64,000 nucleotides of DNA, from the NCBI RefSeq assembly GCF_014171595.1, contig NZ_CP050451.1:4960001-5024000 (forward strand). The letters run 5' to 3'. The notes below the pieces were generated by a model, which had not been told where the DNA came from, did not search any database, and saw only the letters and a list, made by a program, of their open reading frames with translations. Of the stretch, positions 9,329-17,322 are shown piece by piece. The translations under genes and the position numbers were made by a program. How positions within the stretch are numbered: the first letter of the stretch is position 1; each line of letters starts with the position of its first letter. The stretch comes from Massilia sp. Se16.2.3. Lineage in GTDB: Bacteria; Pseudomonadota; Gammaproteobacteria; Burkholderiales; Burkholderiaceae_D.

Positions 9329-9757
9329 TTACTGACCGTTCTGGATCGCCGCCATCAGGCCGCGGATCTGATGGTTGATCATGGTGATGCCGGCTTCGTA
9401 GCGCAGCGCGTTGTCGGCGAACTGGTTGCGTTCGACGTCCATGTCGACCGTGTTGCCGTCCACGGCGCCCTGGACCACGCCGCGGTAGAGCACCGGCGTG
9501 CCGTCGGCAAGCGCCTTGCCGTCGGCGGCCGGGGCCGGCTGCTGGTGGCGGCCATTGGTGGCGGCCAGCTGCGGGTTGGCGGCATTCGCGCCTTTTGCCA
9601 GAGCACCCTGCAGCGCGCTGGAGAAATCGATGTCGCGCGCCTTGAAGTTCGGCGTGTCGGCGTTGGCGATATTGGACGCAATGATTTCCTGGCGCTGGGC
9701 GCGCAGCGAAAGCGCTGCCTCATTGAATCGTAAGTAGTTGTCGAGTTTGCCGATCAT
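9329..9757 (-). CDS. flgB: FlgB, proximal rod protein
   Basis: FlgB (142 residues) is the most proximal rod protein. MIGKLDNYLRFNEAALSLRA then NIANADTPNFKARDIDF is the family signature; the C-terminus has NALRYEAGITMINHQIRGL. The open frame extends 19 codons further upstream, but the ATG complementing 9755-9757 has GGAGG seven bases before it and matches family starts. It is the first gene of the flgBCDEFGHIJ run, divergent from flgA. The 159 bases between the flgB and flgA starts must carry the promoters of both; no clear sigma-54 or sigma-28 promoter for flgB was recognised. Confidence 0.95.
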   Translation of the reverse strand: MIGKLDNYLRFNEAALSLRAQRQEIIASNIANADTPNFKARDIDFSSALQGALAKGANAANPQLAATNGRHQQPAPAADGKALADGTPVLYRGVVQGAVDGNTVDMDVERNQFADNALRYEAGITMINHQIRGLMAAIQNGQ

Positions 9758-9916
9758 GCCGCCTCCGGGCTGATTTCTTGTTGGGACAGCGTGAATCATA
9801 CGTTTGGGCAACACAAGCCAATCAAACGATGAGGGACGGGAATCCCCGGCTATTCAAAGTTTCACCGTGGAACCAAGACACCTAAGATGGCAGCCATCCT
9901 GATTGCATCCACTGCC

Positions 9917-10657
9917 ATGTCCAAGAAACGCATACTGTCGACGCTTCCGCTGTTTGCCGCCCTGCTGGCCGCCATGCTGGCCGCCTTCCTGTCGCCCGCC
10001 CAGGCCGCCACAACAGCCGCCAGTCCTGCCGCCGCGCGCCAGGACGGCGCTGCGCTGCGCAAGGCCGCACAAGCCTATCTGGAAGGACAAAGCGCCGGCC
10101 TGCCGGGCAAGGTGACGATCAAGGTCGGCGCGGTCGACCCGCGCCTGTCGCTGGCAAGCTGCCCGTCCCCGGAGGCCTTCCAGCAGCCAGGCGCACGGCC
10201 CGGGGCAAGACGACGGTGGGCGTGCGCTGCACCGCCCCCCGTCTGGACCGTGTTCGTCCAGGCGCAAGTGAGCGTATTGGCCGACTACCTGACGGCCGCG
10301 GTGCCGCTGGCCCAGGGCCAGCCGATCGACGCCAGCCAGCTGGCGACAATGCAGGGCGATATCGCGGCCATGCCGAACGGCATCATCACTGACATGGCGC
10401 AAGCGATCGGGCGTACGCCCATCGTCTCGCTGCCGGCCGGCGCCCCGCTGCGCCTCGATGCGCTGAAGTCGAAACCGGTGGTGCAGCAGAACCAGGCCGT
10501 GCGCATTATTTCTCGCGGCGAAAACTTCTCGGTCTCGGGTGAAGGCAAGGCGATTGCGAATGCCGGCGAAGGCCAGGTAGTGCAGGTGCGCACGCCGCGC
10601 GGCGCGATCATCAGCGGTACGGCAAGGATGGGCGGGATCGTCGAAGTTGCGCTATAG
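9917..10657 (+). CDS. flgA: FlgA, P-ring chaperone (two compensating frame breaks)
   Basis: FlgA is the periplasmic chaperone for P-ring assembly. From the ATG at 9917 it begins with a Sec signal peptide (MSKKRILSTLPLF... ending SPAQA). An ATG at 9887 is in frame but would put ten odd residues before the signal. The C-terminal SAF-like part is clear: AVPLAQGQPIDASQL, PIVSLPAGAPLRLDALK and GEGQVVQVRTPRGAIISG. Between about 10204 and 10240 the open frame gives RRWACAAPPP, while the next frame encodes GKTTVGVRCTAP, the conserved FlgA segment. One base seems missing at the G run 10202-10205 and one extra at the C run 10235-10240. The shifts cancel, so the frame stays open but about 12 residues are wrong. 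Confidence 0.9.
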   Translation: MSKKRILSTLPLFAALLAAMLAAFLSPAQAATTAASPAAARQDGAALRKAAQAYLEGQSAGLPGKVTIKVGAVDPRLSLASCPSPEAFQQPGARPGARRRWACAAPPPVWTVFVQAQVSVLADYLTAAVPLAQGQPIDASQLATMQGDIAAMPNGIITDMAQAIGRTPIVSLPAGAPLRLDALKSKPVVQQNQAVRIISRGENFSVSGEGKAIANAGEGQVVQVRTPRGAIISGTARMGGIVEVAL

Positions 10658-10698
10658 AAATGCATAGTAAATAAACTTCTCGAAAGAGCGATCCGCGC

Positions 10699-10725
10699 TA
10701 AAGTTTGCGGCCAGGCAGCCGTTAC
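10699..10725 (+). promoter_or_regulatory. Sigma-28 (FliA) promoter of flgMN
   Basis: TAAAGTTT at 10699-10706, an 11-base spacer, and GCCGTTAC at 10718-10725 match the FliA consensus (TAAAGTTT-N11-GCCGATAA) perfectly in the -35 part and at 6 of 8 positions in the -10 part. The flgM start codon is 49 bases downstream. FliA-driven flgM makes the usual feedback loop, in which sigma-28 raises the level of its own anti-sigma factor. Confidence 0.88.
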
Positions 10726-10773
10726 ACAGTGCAGATCCCGGAGCTCCTGCTTCGAACCGAGAAGGAACATGCT

Positions 10774-11085
10774 GTGAAAATCAACGACACCCTCAAGGGC
10801 CCACAAGCCCAACAGCTGCAGAACACGACGGCGGCGAACGCCAAGCAGGCTGAAAAGGCAGCGGCCACGGCCGCGCCAACGCAGACGCAAACTGACAGCG
10901 TGCGCCTGTCCTCGCAGGCGCAAGGCGCCAGCGGGGCATCGAGCACCGGTCAGGTGTTCGATGCCAAGAAAGTTGAACGTATCAAGATGGCAATTGCCGA
11001 TGGGCAGTTCCAGGTAAATTCCGAAAGGATCGCGGACGGCCTGCTCGATACCGTGCGCGACCTGCTCCACTCACGCAACCGATAA
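10774..11085 (+). CDS. flgM: FlgM, anti-sigma-28 factor
   Basis: FlgM binds FliA (sigma-28) and holds late genes off until it is secreted through the completed hook-basal body. The 103-residue protein begins at a GTG at 10774 (VKINDTLKGPQAQQLQN) with GAAGGAA seven bases upstream. The C-terminal sigma-binding half is recognisable: DAKKVERIKMAIADGQFQVN and SERIADGLLDTVRDLL. The N-terminal half is Ala/Gln/Thr-rich and probably disordered, as in known FlgM. An in-frame upstream ATG at 10705 lies inside the sigma-28 promoter and is rejected. flgN starts six bases after its stop. Confidence 0.94.
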   Translation: MKINDTLKGPQAQQLQNTTAANAKQAEKAAATAAPTQTQTDSVRLSSQAQGASGASSTGQVFDAKKVERIKMAIADGQFQVNSERIADGLLDTVRDLLHSRNR

Positions 11086-11091
11086 AGCCCC

Positions 11092-11560
11092 ATGACCAGT
11101 CCGAACACGACCCTCACCGCCGAACACGAGCGCATCAGCGCGCTGGTGGAACTGATGAAACAGGAGCAGCAGCTCCTGGTGGCGGCGGACGCGGACGGAC
11201 TGGCAGGCATGACCCCGCGCAAGGTGGCGCTGGTGCAGGAGCTGGCGCAATTGTCGCGCGAACGCCATCTGGCGCTCGGCCGTGCCGGCTTCGCCGCAGC
11301 CGAAGCGGGCATGGAACCCCTGGCTGGCAGCACACGGCGACGACAACGCGCGCGCCGCCTGGTCGCAGCTGCTGGCCGCGACAAGCGAAGCGAAAGAACT
11401 GAACCGCGTGAATGGACTGCTGATCAACCGGCAGATGGCGCATACCCAGACCGTTTTGACCGCCCTGCGCACACCCACCGCGGGTGCCGAGTCGACGCTG
11501 TACGGCGCCAAGGGCCAGACTTTCGGCAGTGGACCGTCGCGACGGTTTGTCGTCGGCTGA
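11092..11560 (+). CDS. flgN: FlgN, FlgK/FlgL export chaperone (one frame break)
   Basis: FlgN is the cytoplasmic chaperone for FlgK and FlgL. The start frame gives MTSPNTTLTAEHERISALVE and the helical LMKQEQQLLVAADADGL. The family C-terminal half (AWSQLLAATSEAKELNRVNG then LLINRQMAHTQTVLTALR) is in another frame ending at 11560. The frames meet at a run of four C at 11317-11320. Removing one C yields GMEPWLAAHGDD and a continuous protein of 155 residues, the usual size. The span is 3n+1, consistent with one extra base. It is operonic with flgM under the sigma-28 promoter. Confidence 0.88.
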
Positions 11561-11583
11561 CCCTTCTACGCTTCCCCATCACG

Positions 11584-11603
11584 ACGGCCGCTTCTGCGGC
11601 CGT
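11584..11603 (+). terminator. Hairpin downstream of flgN
   Basis: ACGGCCGC-TTCT-GCGGCCGT forms an eight-base-pair perfect hairpin 24 bases after the flgN stop. There is no clean T tract, so it is only a possible terminator or RNA-end stabiliser for flgMN. Confidence 0.5.
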
Positions 11604-11711
11604 TGTCGTTGATGGGTGCCAGGGCGACCGGACCTGTCACCGATTCAGGTAACGCTGCGCGATCAGCGACAGGGCCTGACGCTCGATTGACGCGCTTGCC
11701 GCGCAGCCGCG

Positions 11712-11852
11712 CTACGACTTCATCGTTTTGTGTTGTTGACGGCCGAAGTAAAAGTCATTGATCGTCGTCGTGAAGTAGATATCGGCCGCCACGACAAGCA
11801 CGACGATGACGCAAACGGCAAGGGCAAGACGAACGATGGATTTTCGGGTCAT
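11712..11852 (-). CDS. Small single-pass membrane protein, unknown function
   Basis: A 46-residue open frame begins at the ATG complementing 11850-11852 (MTRKSIVRLALAVCVIVVLV...). It has a basic N-terminus, one hydrophobic segment of about 17-20 residues, and a polar basic tail ending HKTMKS. No good ribosome site is seen, and the frame stays open further upstream without resemblance to anything. I do not recognise it. It stands alone, convergent with flgN and divergent from the PEP-CTERM gene. It may be a real small membrane protein or chance. Confidence 0.35.
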   Translation of the reverse strand: MTRKSIVRLALAVCVIVVLVVAADIYFTTTINDFYFGRQQHKTMKS

Positions 11853-12167
11853 GTATGGTCCAGTACTGAAGGCGTCAATTCTTGTGGTGGATCCGTTCAG
11901 GCATTTCCTGGCGCTGGAAAAAAAACCGCCAGCGACGCCAGGGCGACGGATCGACGACGATACAGGCCGCAACTCGGATGGTGCGGAAGGCAGCACTCGG
12001 ATCAGGGCGCCGTATAGTGTCGGAAGATCTTACACTTGCATCGCAGCAAATATTATCAGTAAATACAATCCCAATGGAATCAATCGACTGAACACATTAT
12101 TTCCTATTGGCAAGAATTATGCTTATTAGAAATATTTACGAAGTCTAATAACTATAGGGATTGATCC
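11853..12167. other. Intergenic region upstream of the PEP-CTERM gene
   Basis: These 315 bases have no supported gene. The right half (about 12030-12165) is clearly AT-richer than the surroundings, as expected for a promoter region for the plus-strand gene at 12168. No specific sigma or operator site could be assigned. Confidence 0.5.
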
Positions 12168-12713
12168 ATGTTTAAAAAATCGATGTTGGCAATGGGATGT
12201 GCGCTGGCTGTCATGTCCGGCAGCGCTTCTGCAGCACTGATCTACAACGAGGCAGTGTCGGGCGATGCAGGCCCGTGGTTCCTCAACGGCGGTCTCGCCT
12301 TGGGCGACGTCTATAGCGGTGACTATGTCCTCGGCCGCATGGACAACACCGCCTACGACTCGTACTGGGAGGGCTACAATTTCTACCTCGACGGCAGTAT
12401 TCGCAGCGTCAACATCACCGTTTTGACGGGCCCAGCGTCGAATAACTGGCAGCTGTACTCCGGCGCCGGCTGGGGAGCGACGCTCCAGCAGGGGCCCTTG
12501 AATAGCTTCAATAGCTCGCTGAGCTTCAACGTGGCGGGCCTGAGCGGTTTTTACACGCTGGGAAACAACGGCGTTGTCAGCTCCATGCCTTACAACTACC
12601 AGATCGCCTTCGACACGGCGACCGACGGCGCGGATATTCCTGAACCAGGCACGCTCGCTCTGCTGGGCCTTGGCCTCGCCGGCTTCTGCGCGCGCCGCCG
12701 TCGCAAGGCTTAG
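12168..12713 (+). CDS. PEP-CTERM sorting-domain protein, secreted
   Basis: This 181-residue exported protein starts with a signal peptide (MFKKSMLAMGCALAVMSGSA, cleavage after SASA). It ends with a textbook PEP-CTERM tail: PEPGTLALLGLGLAGF, then a basic cluster ARRRRKA. Such tails are recognised by exosortase (EpsH/XrtA types), which is not in the window. The body (about residues 25-150) is rich in Gly, Ser, Asn, Tyr and Trp, resembles the beta-rich bodies of other PEP-CTERM proteins, and has no family I can name. TAGGGA lies 14-19 bases upstream of the start. The TAG stop overlaps the first bases of a 104-base palindromic repeat. It is monocistronic, followed by a strong terminator. Confidence 0.9.
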   Translation: MFKKSMLAMGCALAVMSGSASAALIYNEAVSGDAGPWFLNGGLALGDVYSGDYVLGRMDNTAYDSYWEGYNFYLDGSIRSVNITVLTGPASNNWQLYSGAGWGATLQQGPLNSFNSSLSFNVAGLSGFYTLGNNGVVSSMPYNYQIAFDTATDGADIPEPGTLALLGLGLAGFCARRRRKA

Positions 12714-12815
12714 AGCGCCTAACAAAACCGCCATAGCCGCGTTGCGGCTCCTAGCCGTACAAATGTACTGTCGTCGTCGCCGCGCCTTGCTCTGACGGTT
12801 TTGTTAGACGCTCTT
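12712..12815. repeat. 104-base palindromic repeat, copy 1 (GCGYCTAACAAAACCG family)
   Basis: The ends are inverted repeats: AGCGCCTAACAAAACCG at 12714-12730 pairs with CGGTTTTGTTAGACGCT at 12796-12812. Inside lie GCCGCGTTGCGGC and ACAAATGTACTGTCG. A homologous 104-base copy is at 58863-58966, in reverse orientation. It overlaps the stop codon of the PEP-CTERM gene. Confidence 0.85.
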
Positions 12816-12831
12816 AATCAAGGGCTTGCGC

Positions 12832-12861
12832 AAAAAACGGGAGCAACGCGCTCCCGTTTTT
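12832..12861. terminator. Bidirectional rho-independent terminator
   Basis: AAAAAACGGGAGC-AACGC-GCTCCCGTTTTT: a seven-base-pair GC stem flanked by an A run on the left and a T run on the right, so it can terminate from both sides. It serves the PEP-CTERM gene (plus) and the convergent serine-hydrolase gene (minus). Confidence 0.9.
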
Positions 12862-12907
12862 CTTTCTGCCGTCTCGTTTCAGCTTCCATTGCATTCACAT
12901 CAGCCAA

Positions 12908-14065
12908 TCACGGCTGCGCCCAGCTTTTCGCCCCATATTCCCAACGCCATGGCATGCCCGTGTCGCCCAGGACGAGCTTGACGATCCCGGGAAACAAGGC
13001 CTCGGCCCGAACATCGTTGGACAGGATGACAACACAACTTTGTTGTCGCTCCAGGCAAACCCAGGTATTTCCCGTCGAATCGTTGTGCCCGCCTTTCTGG
13101 AAACCATGGCCCAGCGGACCCCTGAAGGTGACGACACCCAGACCCGCGGCCAGATTATCGTGCCGCTGTCCAGGCGCGGCCTCGGGCTGCAAGGTGGGAA
13201 ATTGCGACAAGGTCCTGATCGGCAGCTGCGGGCGCGTCAGTTCCGCCCGTGCAGCCGGACTGAGTCCGTCGCCGCGCACATAGGCCTCGGCGAACCTGGC
13301 GAAATCCGCAATGGTCGTGTCCATCGAGCCGGCCGCGCGTGTCTTACTGCGCTCGTCATGCGCTTCGACACTGCCGTCCTCTTTCCACCCGTCGGCCAGC
13401 TTGGCCGCAAAATCCGGACGCCAGGTCATGCTGGTGCGTTGCATGCCAAAACGATCGAATACGCGCCGCTGCATCTCCTTGCCGAGGTCCAGGCCCAGTC
13501 CGCGTTCGATGACGAATTGCAGCAGGATGATTCCGTCGCCGGAATAGGCATACCGCGAGCCCGGTTCGAAATGGAACCTGAGCTTTCCGTCCGGCTCGAG
13601 AAACCCGAAGTTCGCAAAGCCGGCGCTGTGCGTGAGCAGGATGCGCGGCGTCAGTTTCCGCCAGCGCTCATCGCCGGCAAGATGCTGCCAGGCAGCGTAT
13701 TTGTCCGCCTCGCCAGTGTATTCAGGAAGCGGTTTTGGCAGGTAAGCTGCGATCGAGGTATCGAGGTCGAGTTTGCCCTCTTCCACCAGCTGCATCACCG
13801 TATAGGCGAACACGGCTTTGGTAAGCGAGGCGCCGTACATCACGGTGTCGGGCGTCAGCGGCTCGCCGCGGGCGTTGCGCTTTCCCCAGGTGCGAACCTG
13901 CGTCACGGCGCCATTCTTAACGATGGCAATCGCCAGACCTTGGGCGCCCGTGCGCTGCATACCCTGCTCGACGTAGTCATCCAGCCTTGCTCTCGGCTGT
14001 CCGGTTGCACAGCCGGCCAGCACCAGGCAAGAAAAAACAAGACACCGTTTGAGATAAGCGCGCAT
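12908..14065 (-). CDS. Serine hydrolase lipoprotein, beta-lactamase/DD-peptidase (class C) fold
   Basis: A 385-residue protein starting MRAYLKRCLVFSCLVLAGC, a lipoprotein signal with the acylated Cys at residue 19. AGGGAA lies about 15 bases before the ATG. The open frame continues 44 codons upstream into repeat sequence and is rejected. The S-x-x-K motif is GASLTKAVF, the Tyr motif region reads RYAYSGDGI, and a late HGFQKGGHNDSTG replaces the usual KTG-type box. These mark the penicillin-binding/class C beta-lactamase-like hydrolases (Beta-lactamase family domain). The true substrate cannot be told from sequence: esterase, D-aminopeptidase and drug hydrolase are all known in this fold. It stands alone, convergent with the PEP-CTERM gene. 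Confidence 0.85.
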   Translation of the reverse strand: MRAYLKRCLVFSCLVLAGCATGQPRARLDDYVEQGMQRTGAQGLAIAIVKNGAVTQVRTWGKRNARGEPLTPDTVMYGASLTKAVFAYTVMQLVEEGKLDLDTSIAAYLPKPLPEYTGEADKYAAWQHLAGDERWRKLTPRILLTHSAGFANFGFLEPDGKLRFHFEPGSRYAYSGDGIILLQFVIERGLGLDLGKEMQRRVFDRFGMQRTSMTWRPDFAAKLADGWKEDGSVEAHDERSKTRAAGSMDTTIADFARFAEAYVRGDGLSPAARAELTRPQLPIRTLSQFPTLQPEAAPGQRHDNLAAGLGVVTFRGPLGHGFQKGGHNDSTGNTWVCLERQQSCVVILSNDVRAEALFPGIVKLVLGDTGMPWRWEYGAKSWAQP

Positions 14066-14178
14066 GACGTAGATGTTCCCTATTAGGTGAAAGGTGATCG
14101 AAACGGACGCCGCAGCGGCGTTCTCCGCCACTGCAAGGAATTGATTCCACATATCCGGCCTCCAACGCCCCCATGGCG

Positions 14179-14443
14179 CTGGGGTCAGGTCTGACAAATA
14201 GACACGAACTCTGCATTTGCGGTGCTGGGGTCAGGTCTGACAAATAGACACGAACTCTGCATTTGCGGTGCTGGGGTCAGGTCTGACAAATAGACACGAA
14301 CTCTGCATTTGCGGTTTTCACGACAGCGGTGCTGGGGTCCGGTGCTGGGGTCAGGTCTGACAAATAGACACGAACTCTGCATTTGCGGTTTTCACGACAG
14401 CGTACGGCTGAGATCGTGTCCAAATGTCAGACCTGACCCCAGC
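14179..14443. repeat. GGGGTCAGGTCTGACA inverted-repeat element with tandem partial copies
   Basis: The left arm GGGGTCAGGTCTGACAAATA occurs four times (from 14180, 14227, 14273 and 14347). Each is followed by GACACGAACTCTGCATTTGC. The first copies are tandem with a 46-47 base period; the third and fourth add TTTTCACGACAGC. A single right arm, TGTCAGACCTGACCCC at 14426-14441, is the exact inverse of the left arm. The structure looks like one inverted-repeat element (about 14347-14441) whose left part was duplicated in tandem. It fills the gap between the serine-hydrolase and M16 peptidase genes and encodes nothing convincing. Confidence 0.88.
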
Positions 14444-14469
14444 CTTTCTGTGACGCGGCCCCGCGCTCG

Positions 14470-17322
14470 CTACTTCCCGATCAGCACCGGCTCATCAAAT
14501 CCCAGCTCCTTCATCCGCGGTAGCTGCGTCTTGCCGTCACCCACCACCAGCCACACCATCTTCGACGGATCGAGATACTTCTGCGACAAGGCCTGCACTT
14601 GCGGCAGCGTCATCGCCTTGACGATCTGCTCGCGCTCCTTCACGTAGTCCGGGCGCCAGCCGTATTTGCTGATGTTGTCCAGCATGGCCAGCTTGGCGCC
14701 GGCGGTCTCGAAAGCGCGTGCATTGCTCTTGACGAGGAAGTTCCTGGTCGTTTCCAGGTCCGCGGCCGTGTAGGTGGACGGATAATCCTGCAGGATCTGC
14801 TTGACCAGCTGGGTCGATTCGAGCGTGACGTTGCTGCGCACGCCGCTGGCGATCAGGAAGGGGCCGGCGCTCTTGCTGCCGCTGAAACTGGAATTGATGC
14901 CGTAGGTGTAGCCCTTGCCTTCGCGCAGTTGCTGGGTCAGGCGCGAGGCGAAGCCGCCGCCGCCGAGGATGTAGTTGGTGACAAGCGCCGGGTAGTAGTC
15001 CGGATCGGTCACGGCCAGCGCGCGGTAGCCAACCTGCAGCACCGACTGCTTGGCGTCGGGCACGTCGACAAAATACACCTTGGCGGGCGCCTGGCCGGCG
15101 GCCGCCGTCGGGGCCGGCAGCGTGACGATGGAAAAACTGCTGTTCCGGCTGATCGGCATCGGTTTCGTGCTGCTCAGCCTGACGGTACTGTCGGGCGTGG
15201 TGTTCTCCGAGCAGCTGTTCGGACGCGCGCTCGAGGGCGACAGGTTCGCCCGGTAGTACGCTTTCAGGTCGTCGATGGTGATCGCATTCACACTCTCGAA
15301 GCTGCCGAGGATGTTGTGCGAACGGGGATCGTCCTTTGCATAAATCAACCTGGCGAAGTTGTTGGCGGCCAGCGCATTCGGCTCGGCTTCCTGCTGGCGG
15401 ATCTGGGTCAGCACGCTTTGCTTGATGCGCGCAAATTCCTTCTCGTCCCAGCGCGGCGCAAGCAGGATTTCCTGGACCAGGGCCAGGGTCGCATCGTAGT
15501 TGCGTGCCAGCGTCGTGACGCCGATGCGGATGTCTTCGGTACGCGCCGAGACATTGATCGTGGCGCCCAGTTGCTGGATCGCTTCCTCGAGTTCCTGCGG
15601 GGTCTTGCTGGCGGTGCCCTGGGTCATCATTCGGGCCACCAGGTTGGCGACGCCCACCTTGTCCAGCTTGTCGAGCAACAGGCCGCCGTCGAGGGCGATC
15701 TCGAACTGCACCAGCGGTACTTCCTTGTTCTCGATGCCGACCACGCGCATGCCGTTGCCCAGCGACGCGTTCCATACCTGCGGCACCTTCAAAGCGGGCG
15801 TCGGTCCGTAGGGCGGCTCCTTGCTGCGGTCAAAGGCTGATGGGGTCTTCGCGTAGTCGGCGTTGACGCTCGGGTCGACCGCGTTCTCGGCGCCCTGCAC
15901 CACTTTCTCTTCCACCACTTCGGCCTTGCTCGAACCACTCAGGGCGAGGGCCAGCTTGCCCTTCGGGACAAAACTGGTCGCGACAAATGGCTTGCCCTTG
16001 ATATAGGTTTCGTACACGCGCCGCACATCGGCCGGCGTGACGGCCAGGGTCTTCCTGACGCCTTCGGTCGCATAGCCCGGGTTGCCGCTCAGGTAATTGT
16101 ATTCGGCCAGCAGCGCCGATTTGCCCAGCACGCTCGACACCGAGTTATAGAAACGCGTCTCGATGCCGGCCTTGATCCGGTTCAGGTCTTTCTCGGGAAT
16201 GCCTTCCTTCTCGAACTTCGCAAAGGCCGCGTCGACCGCACCGGCCACTTCGTCGAGCGGCTTGCCCTCGTAGGCGCGCACGCGCAGCATGAACTGGCCC
16301 GCCAGTTCCGAAGTCTGGTTGCCGATCTGGACGGCCGGCGCCAGCTTGCTGTCTTCCACGACCACTTTGTAGAACGGCGCGCGCTTCGTTTGCGACAGGT
16401 ATTCGGCCAGCACTTCCAGCGCATACGAATCCGGATGCAGGTCCTCGACGGTCGGCCAGGCCATCGTCAGCTCGGGCAGCCTGGCGAAATTGTCTTCATG
16501 CGCCAGCTTGACGGTCTGTTTCACCACGCCCGGGCGCTTGGCCATCGCGCGGATCGGTTCGCCGCGCTTGATCTCGGAAAAATACTTTTCGACCCATTTG
16601 CGCGCCTGCACCGGATCGAAGTCGCCTGCCAGCACGAGGGTGACATTGTTCGGCACGTACCACAGGCGGAAGAATTCCTTGACGTCGTCGACGGTGGCAT
16701 TCTGCAGGTCCTCGAGCGAGCCGATGACTTGCCAGTTGTACGGGTGGTCGGCCGGGTACAGCGCCTTGTTGATGACGTAGGAAGTGTGGCCATACGGGGC
16801 GTTGTCCACGCCCTGGCGCTTCTCGTTCTTGACGACCTGCTTTTCCTTGGCCAGCACCGGATCGGTCACGGTGTTGATGAACCAGCCGAGCTTGTCGGCC
16901 TCGGCCCAGATCATTTTTTCCAGGGCATCCTTGGGCACCGTCTGCAGGTAGTTGGTACGGTCCTGCGAGGTCGAACCATTCGCACCCGAGCCGCCGATGC
17001 GGGCGGTCATCTTGTCGAGGCCGCCTTTGCCGAGGTTTTCCGATTCCAGGAACAGCAGGTGTTCGAACAGGTGGGCAAAGCCGGTGCGACCAGCCTTTTC
17101 CCGGCTCGATCCCACGTGGGCCGTCAGGTTGACGGCGACGACCGGATCGGAACGGTCGATGTGGAAAATCACCTCCATGCCGTTGGCCAGCGTGAACTTC
17201 TGGTACTCCACCTTGAGGGCGGCCCGGGTGGCGGCCTTGTTGGGCGTCGCGGCCTGGATGGGGGCAGCGATGGTCGATGCCAGGCATGCAGCCAGCACTA
17301 CGGTTGGGGGAAACATCTTCAT
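14470..17322 (-). CDS. M16 family zinc metallopeptidase, two-domain, with a foreign segment
   Basis: A 950-residue exported protein from MKMFPPTVVLAACLAS (signal peptide ending IQAAT). The inverted zinc motif HLFEH is at about residues 84-88, followed by the downstream Glu in MIWAEADKLGW. A second, inactive-type M16 half begins near residue 510 (NGMRVVGIENKEVPLVQFEI). This is the pitrilysin/insulinase-like arrangement of secreted proteobacterial M16 proteins. Residues about 697-734, just after AYYRANLSPS, do not look like M16: they are rich in Ser, Pro, Asn and Arg and are the antisense reading of a fragment of another gene on the plus strand (see 15121-15232). The normal beta-strand and helix of this place are missing, so the C-terminal half may be misfolded, or the sequence may be chimeric. 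Confidence 0.88.
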   Translation of the reverse strand: MKMFPPTVVLAACLASTIAAPIQAATPNKAATRAALKVEYQKFTLANGMEVIFHIDRSDPVVAVNLTAHVGSSREKAGRTGFAHLFEHLLFLESENLGKGGLDKMTARIGGSGANGSTSQDRTNYLQTVPKDALEKMIWAEADKLGWFINTVTDPVLAKEKQVVKNEKRQGVDNAPYGHTSYVINKALYPADHPYNWQVIGSLEDLQNATVDDVKEFFRLWYVPNNVTLVLAGDFDPVQARKWVEKYFSEIKRGEPIRAMAKRPGVVKQTVKLAHEDNFARLPELTMAWPTVEDLHPDSYALEVLAEYLSQTKRAPFYKVVVEDSKLAPAVQIGNQTSELAGQFMLRVRAYEGKPLDEVAGAVDAAFAKFEKEGIPEKDLNRIKAGIETRFYNSVSSVLGKSALLAEYNYLSGNPGYATEGVRKTLAVTPADVRRVYETYIKGKPFVATSFVPKGKLALALSGSSKAEVVEEKVVQGAENAVDPSVNADYAKTPSAFDRSKEPPYGPTPALKVPQVWNASLGNGMRVVGIENKEVPLVQFEIALDGGLLLDKLDKVGVANLVARMMTQGTASKTPQELEEAIQQLGATINVSARTEDIRIGVTTLARNYDATLALVQEILLAPRWDEKEFARIKQSVLTQIRQQEAEPNALAANNFARLIYAKDDPRSHNILGSFESVNAITIDDLKAYYRANLSPSSARPNSCSENTTPDSTVRLSSTKPMPISRNSSFSIVTLPAPTAAAGQAPAKVYFVDVPDAKQSVLQVGYRALAVTDPDYYPALVTNYILGGGGFASRLTQQLREGKGYTYGINSSFSGSKSAGPFLIASGVRSNVTLESTQLVKQILQDYPSTYTAADLETTRNFLVKSNARAFETAGAKLAMLDNISKYGWRPDYVKEREQIVKAMTLPQVQALSQKYLDPSKMVWLVVGDGKTQLPRMKELGFDEPVLIGK
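15121..15232 (+). pseudogene. Fragment of a YpjD/CcsA-type cytochrome c assembly protein gene inside the M16 gene
   Basis: Read on the plus strand, 15128 onward encodes MEKLLFRLIGIGFVLLSLTV then LSGVVFSEQLFGRAL. That is a hydrophobic segment which I recognise as the conserved middle of the inner-membrane CcsA/HemX-like protein YpjD of Burkholderiales (typically ...LLFRLIxxGFVLLTLTxxSG...). The resemblance stops abruptly at both ends, where normal antisense-of-M16 sequence resumes. About 112 bases therefore seem to come from another locus. There is no start or stop context for a real gene. Identification is from memory of the family and needs a search. Confidence 0.6.

Noticed and set aside
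9758..9916. Possible sigma-54 promoter for flgB (TTGGCTTGTGTTGC on the minus strand)
   Set aside because: The GG and GC elements are two bases too close for the -24/-12 spacing, so it does not fit.
11282..11560. Separate 92-residue gene downstream of flgM
   Set aside because: It is the C-terminal half of FlgN in another frame, joined to the first half by a one-base correction.
14179..14443. CRISPR-like or protein-coding repeat
   Set aside because: Sequence between arms is also repeated, so there are no spacers; the minus-strand frame here is just the repeat translated.
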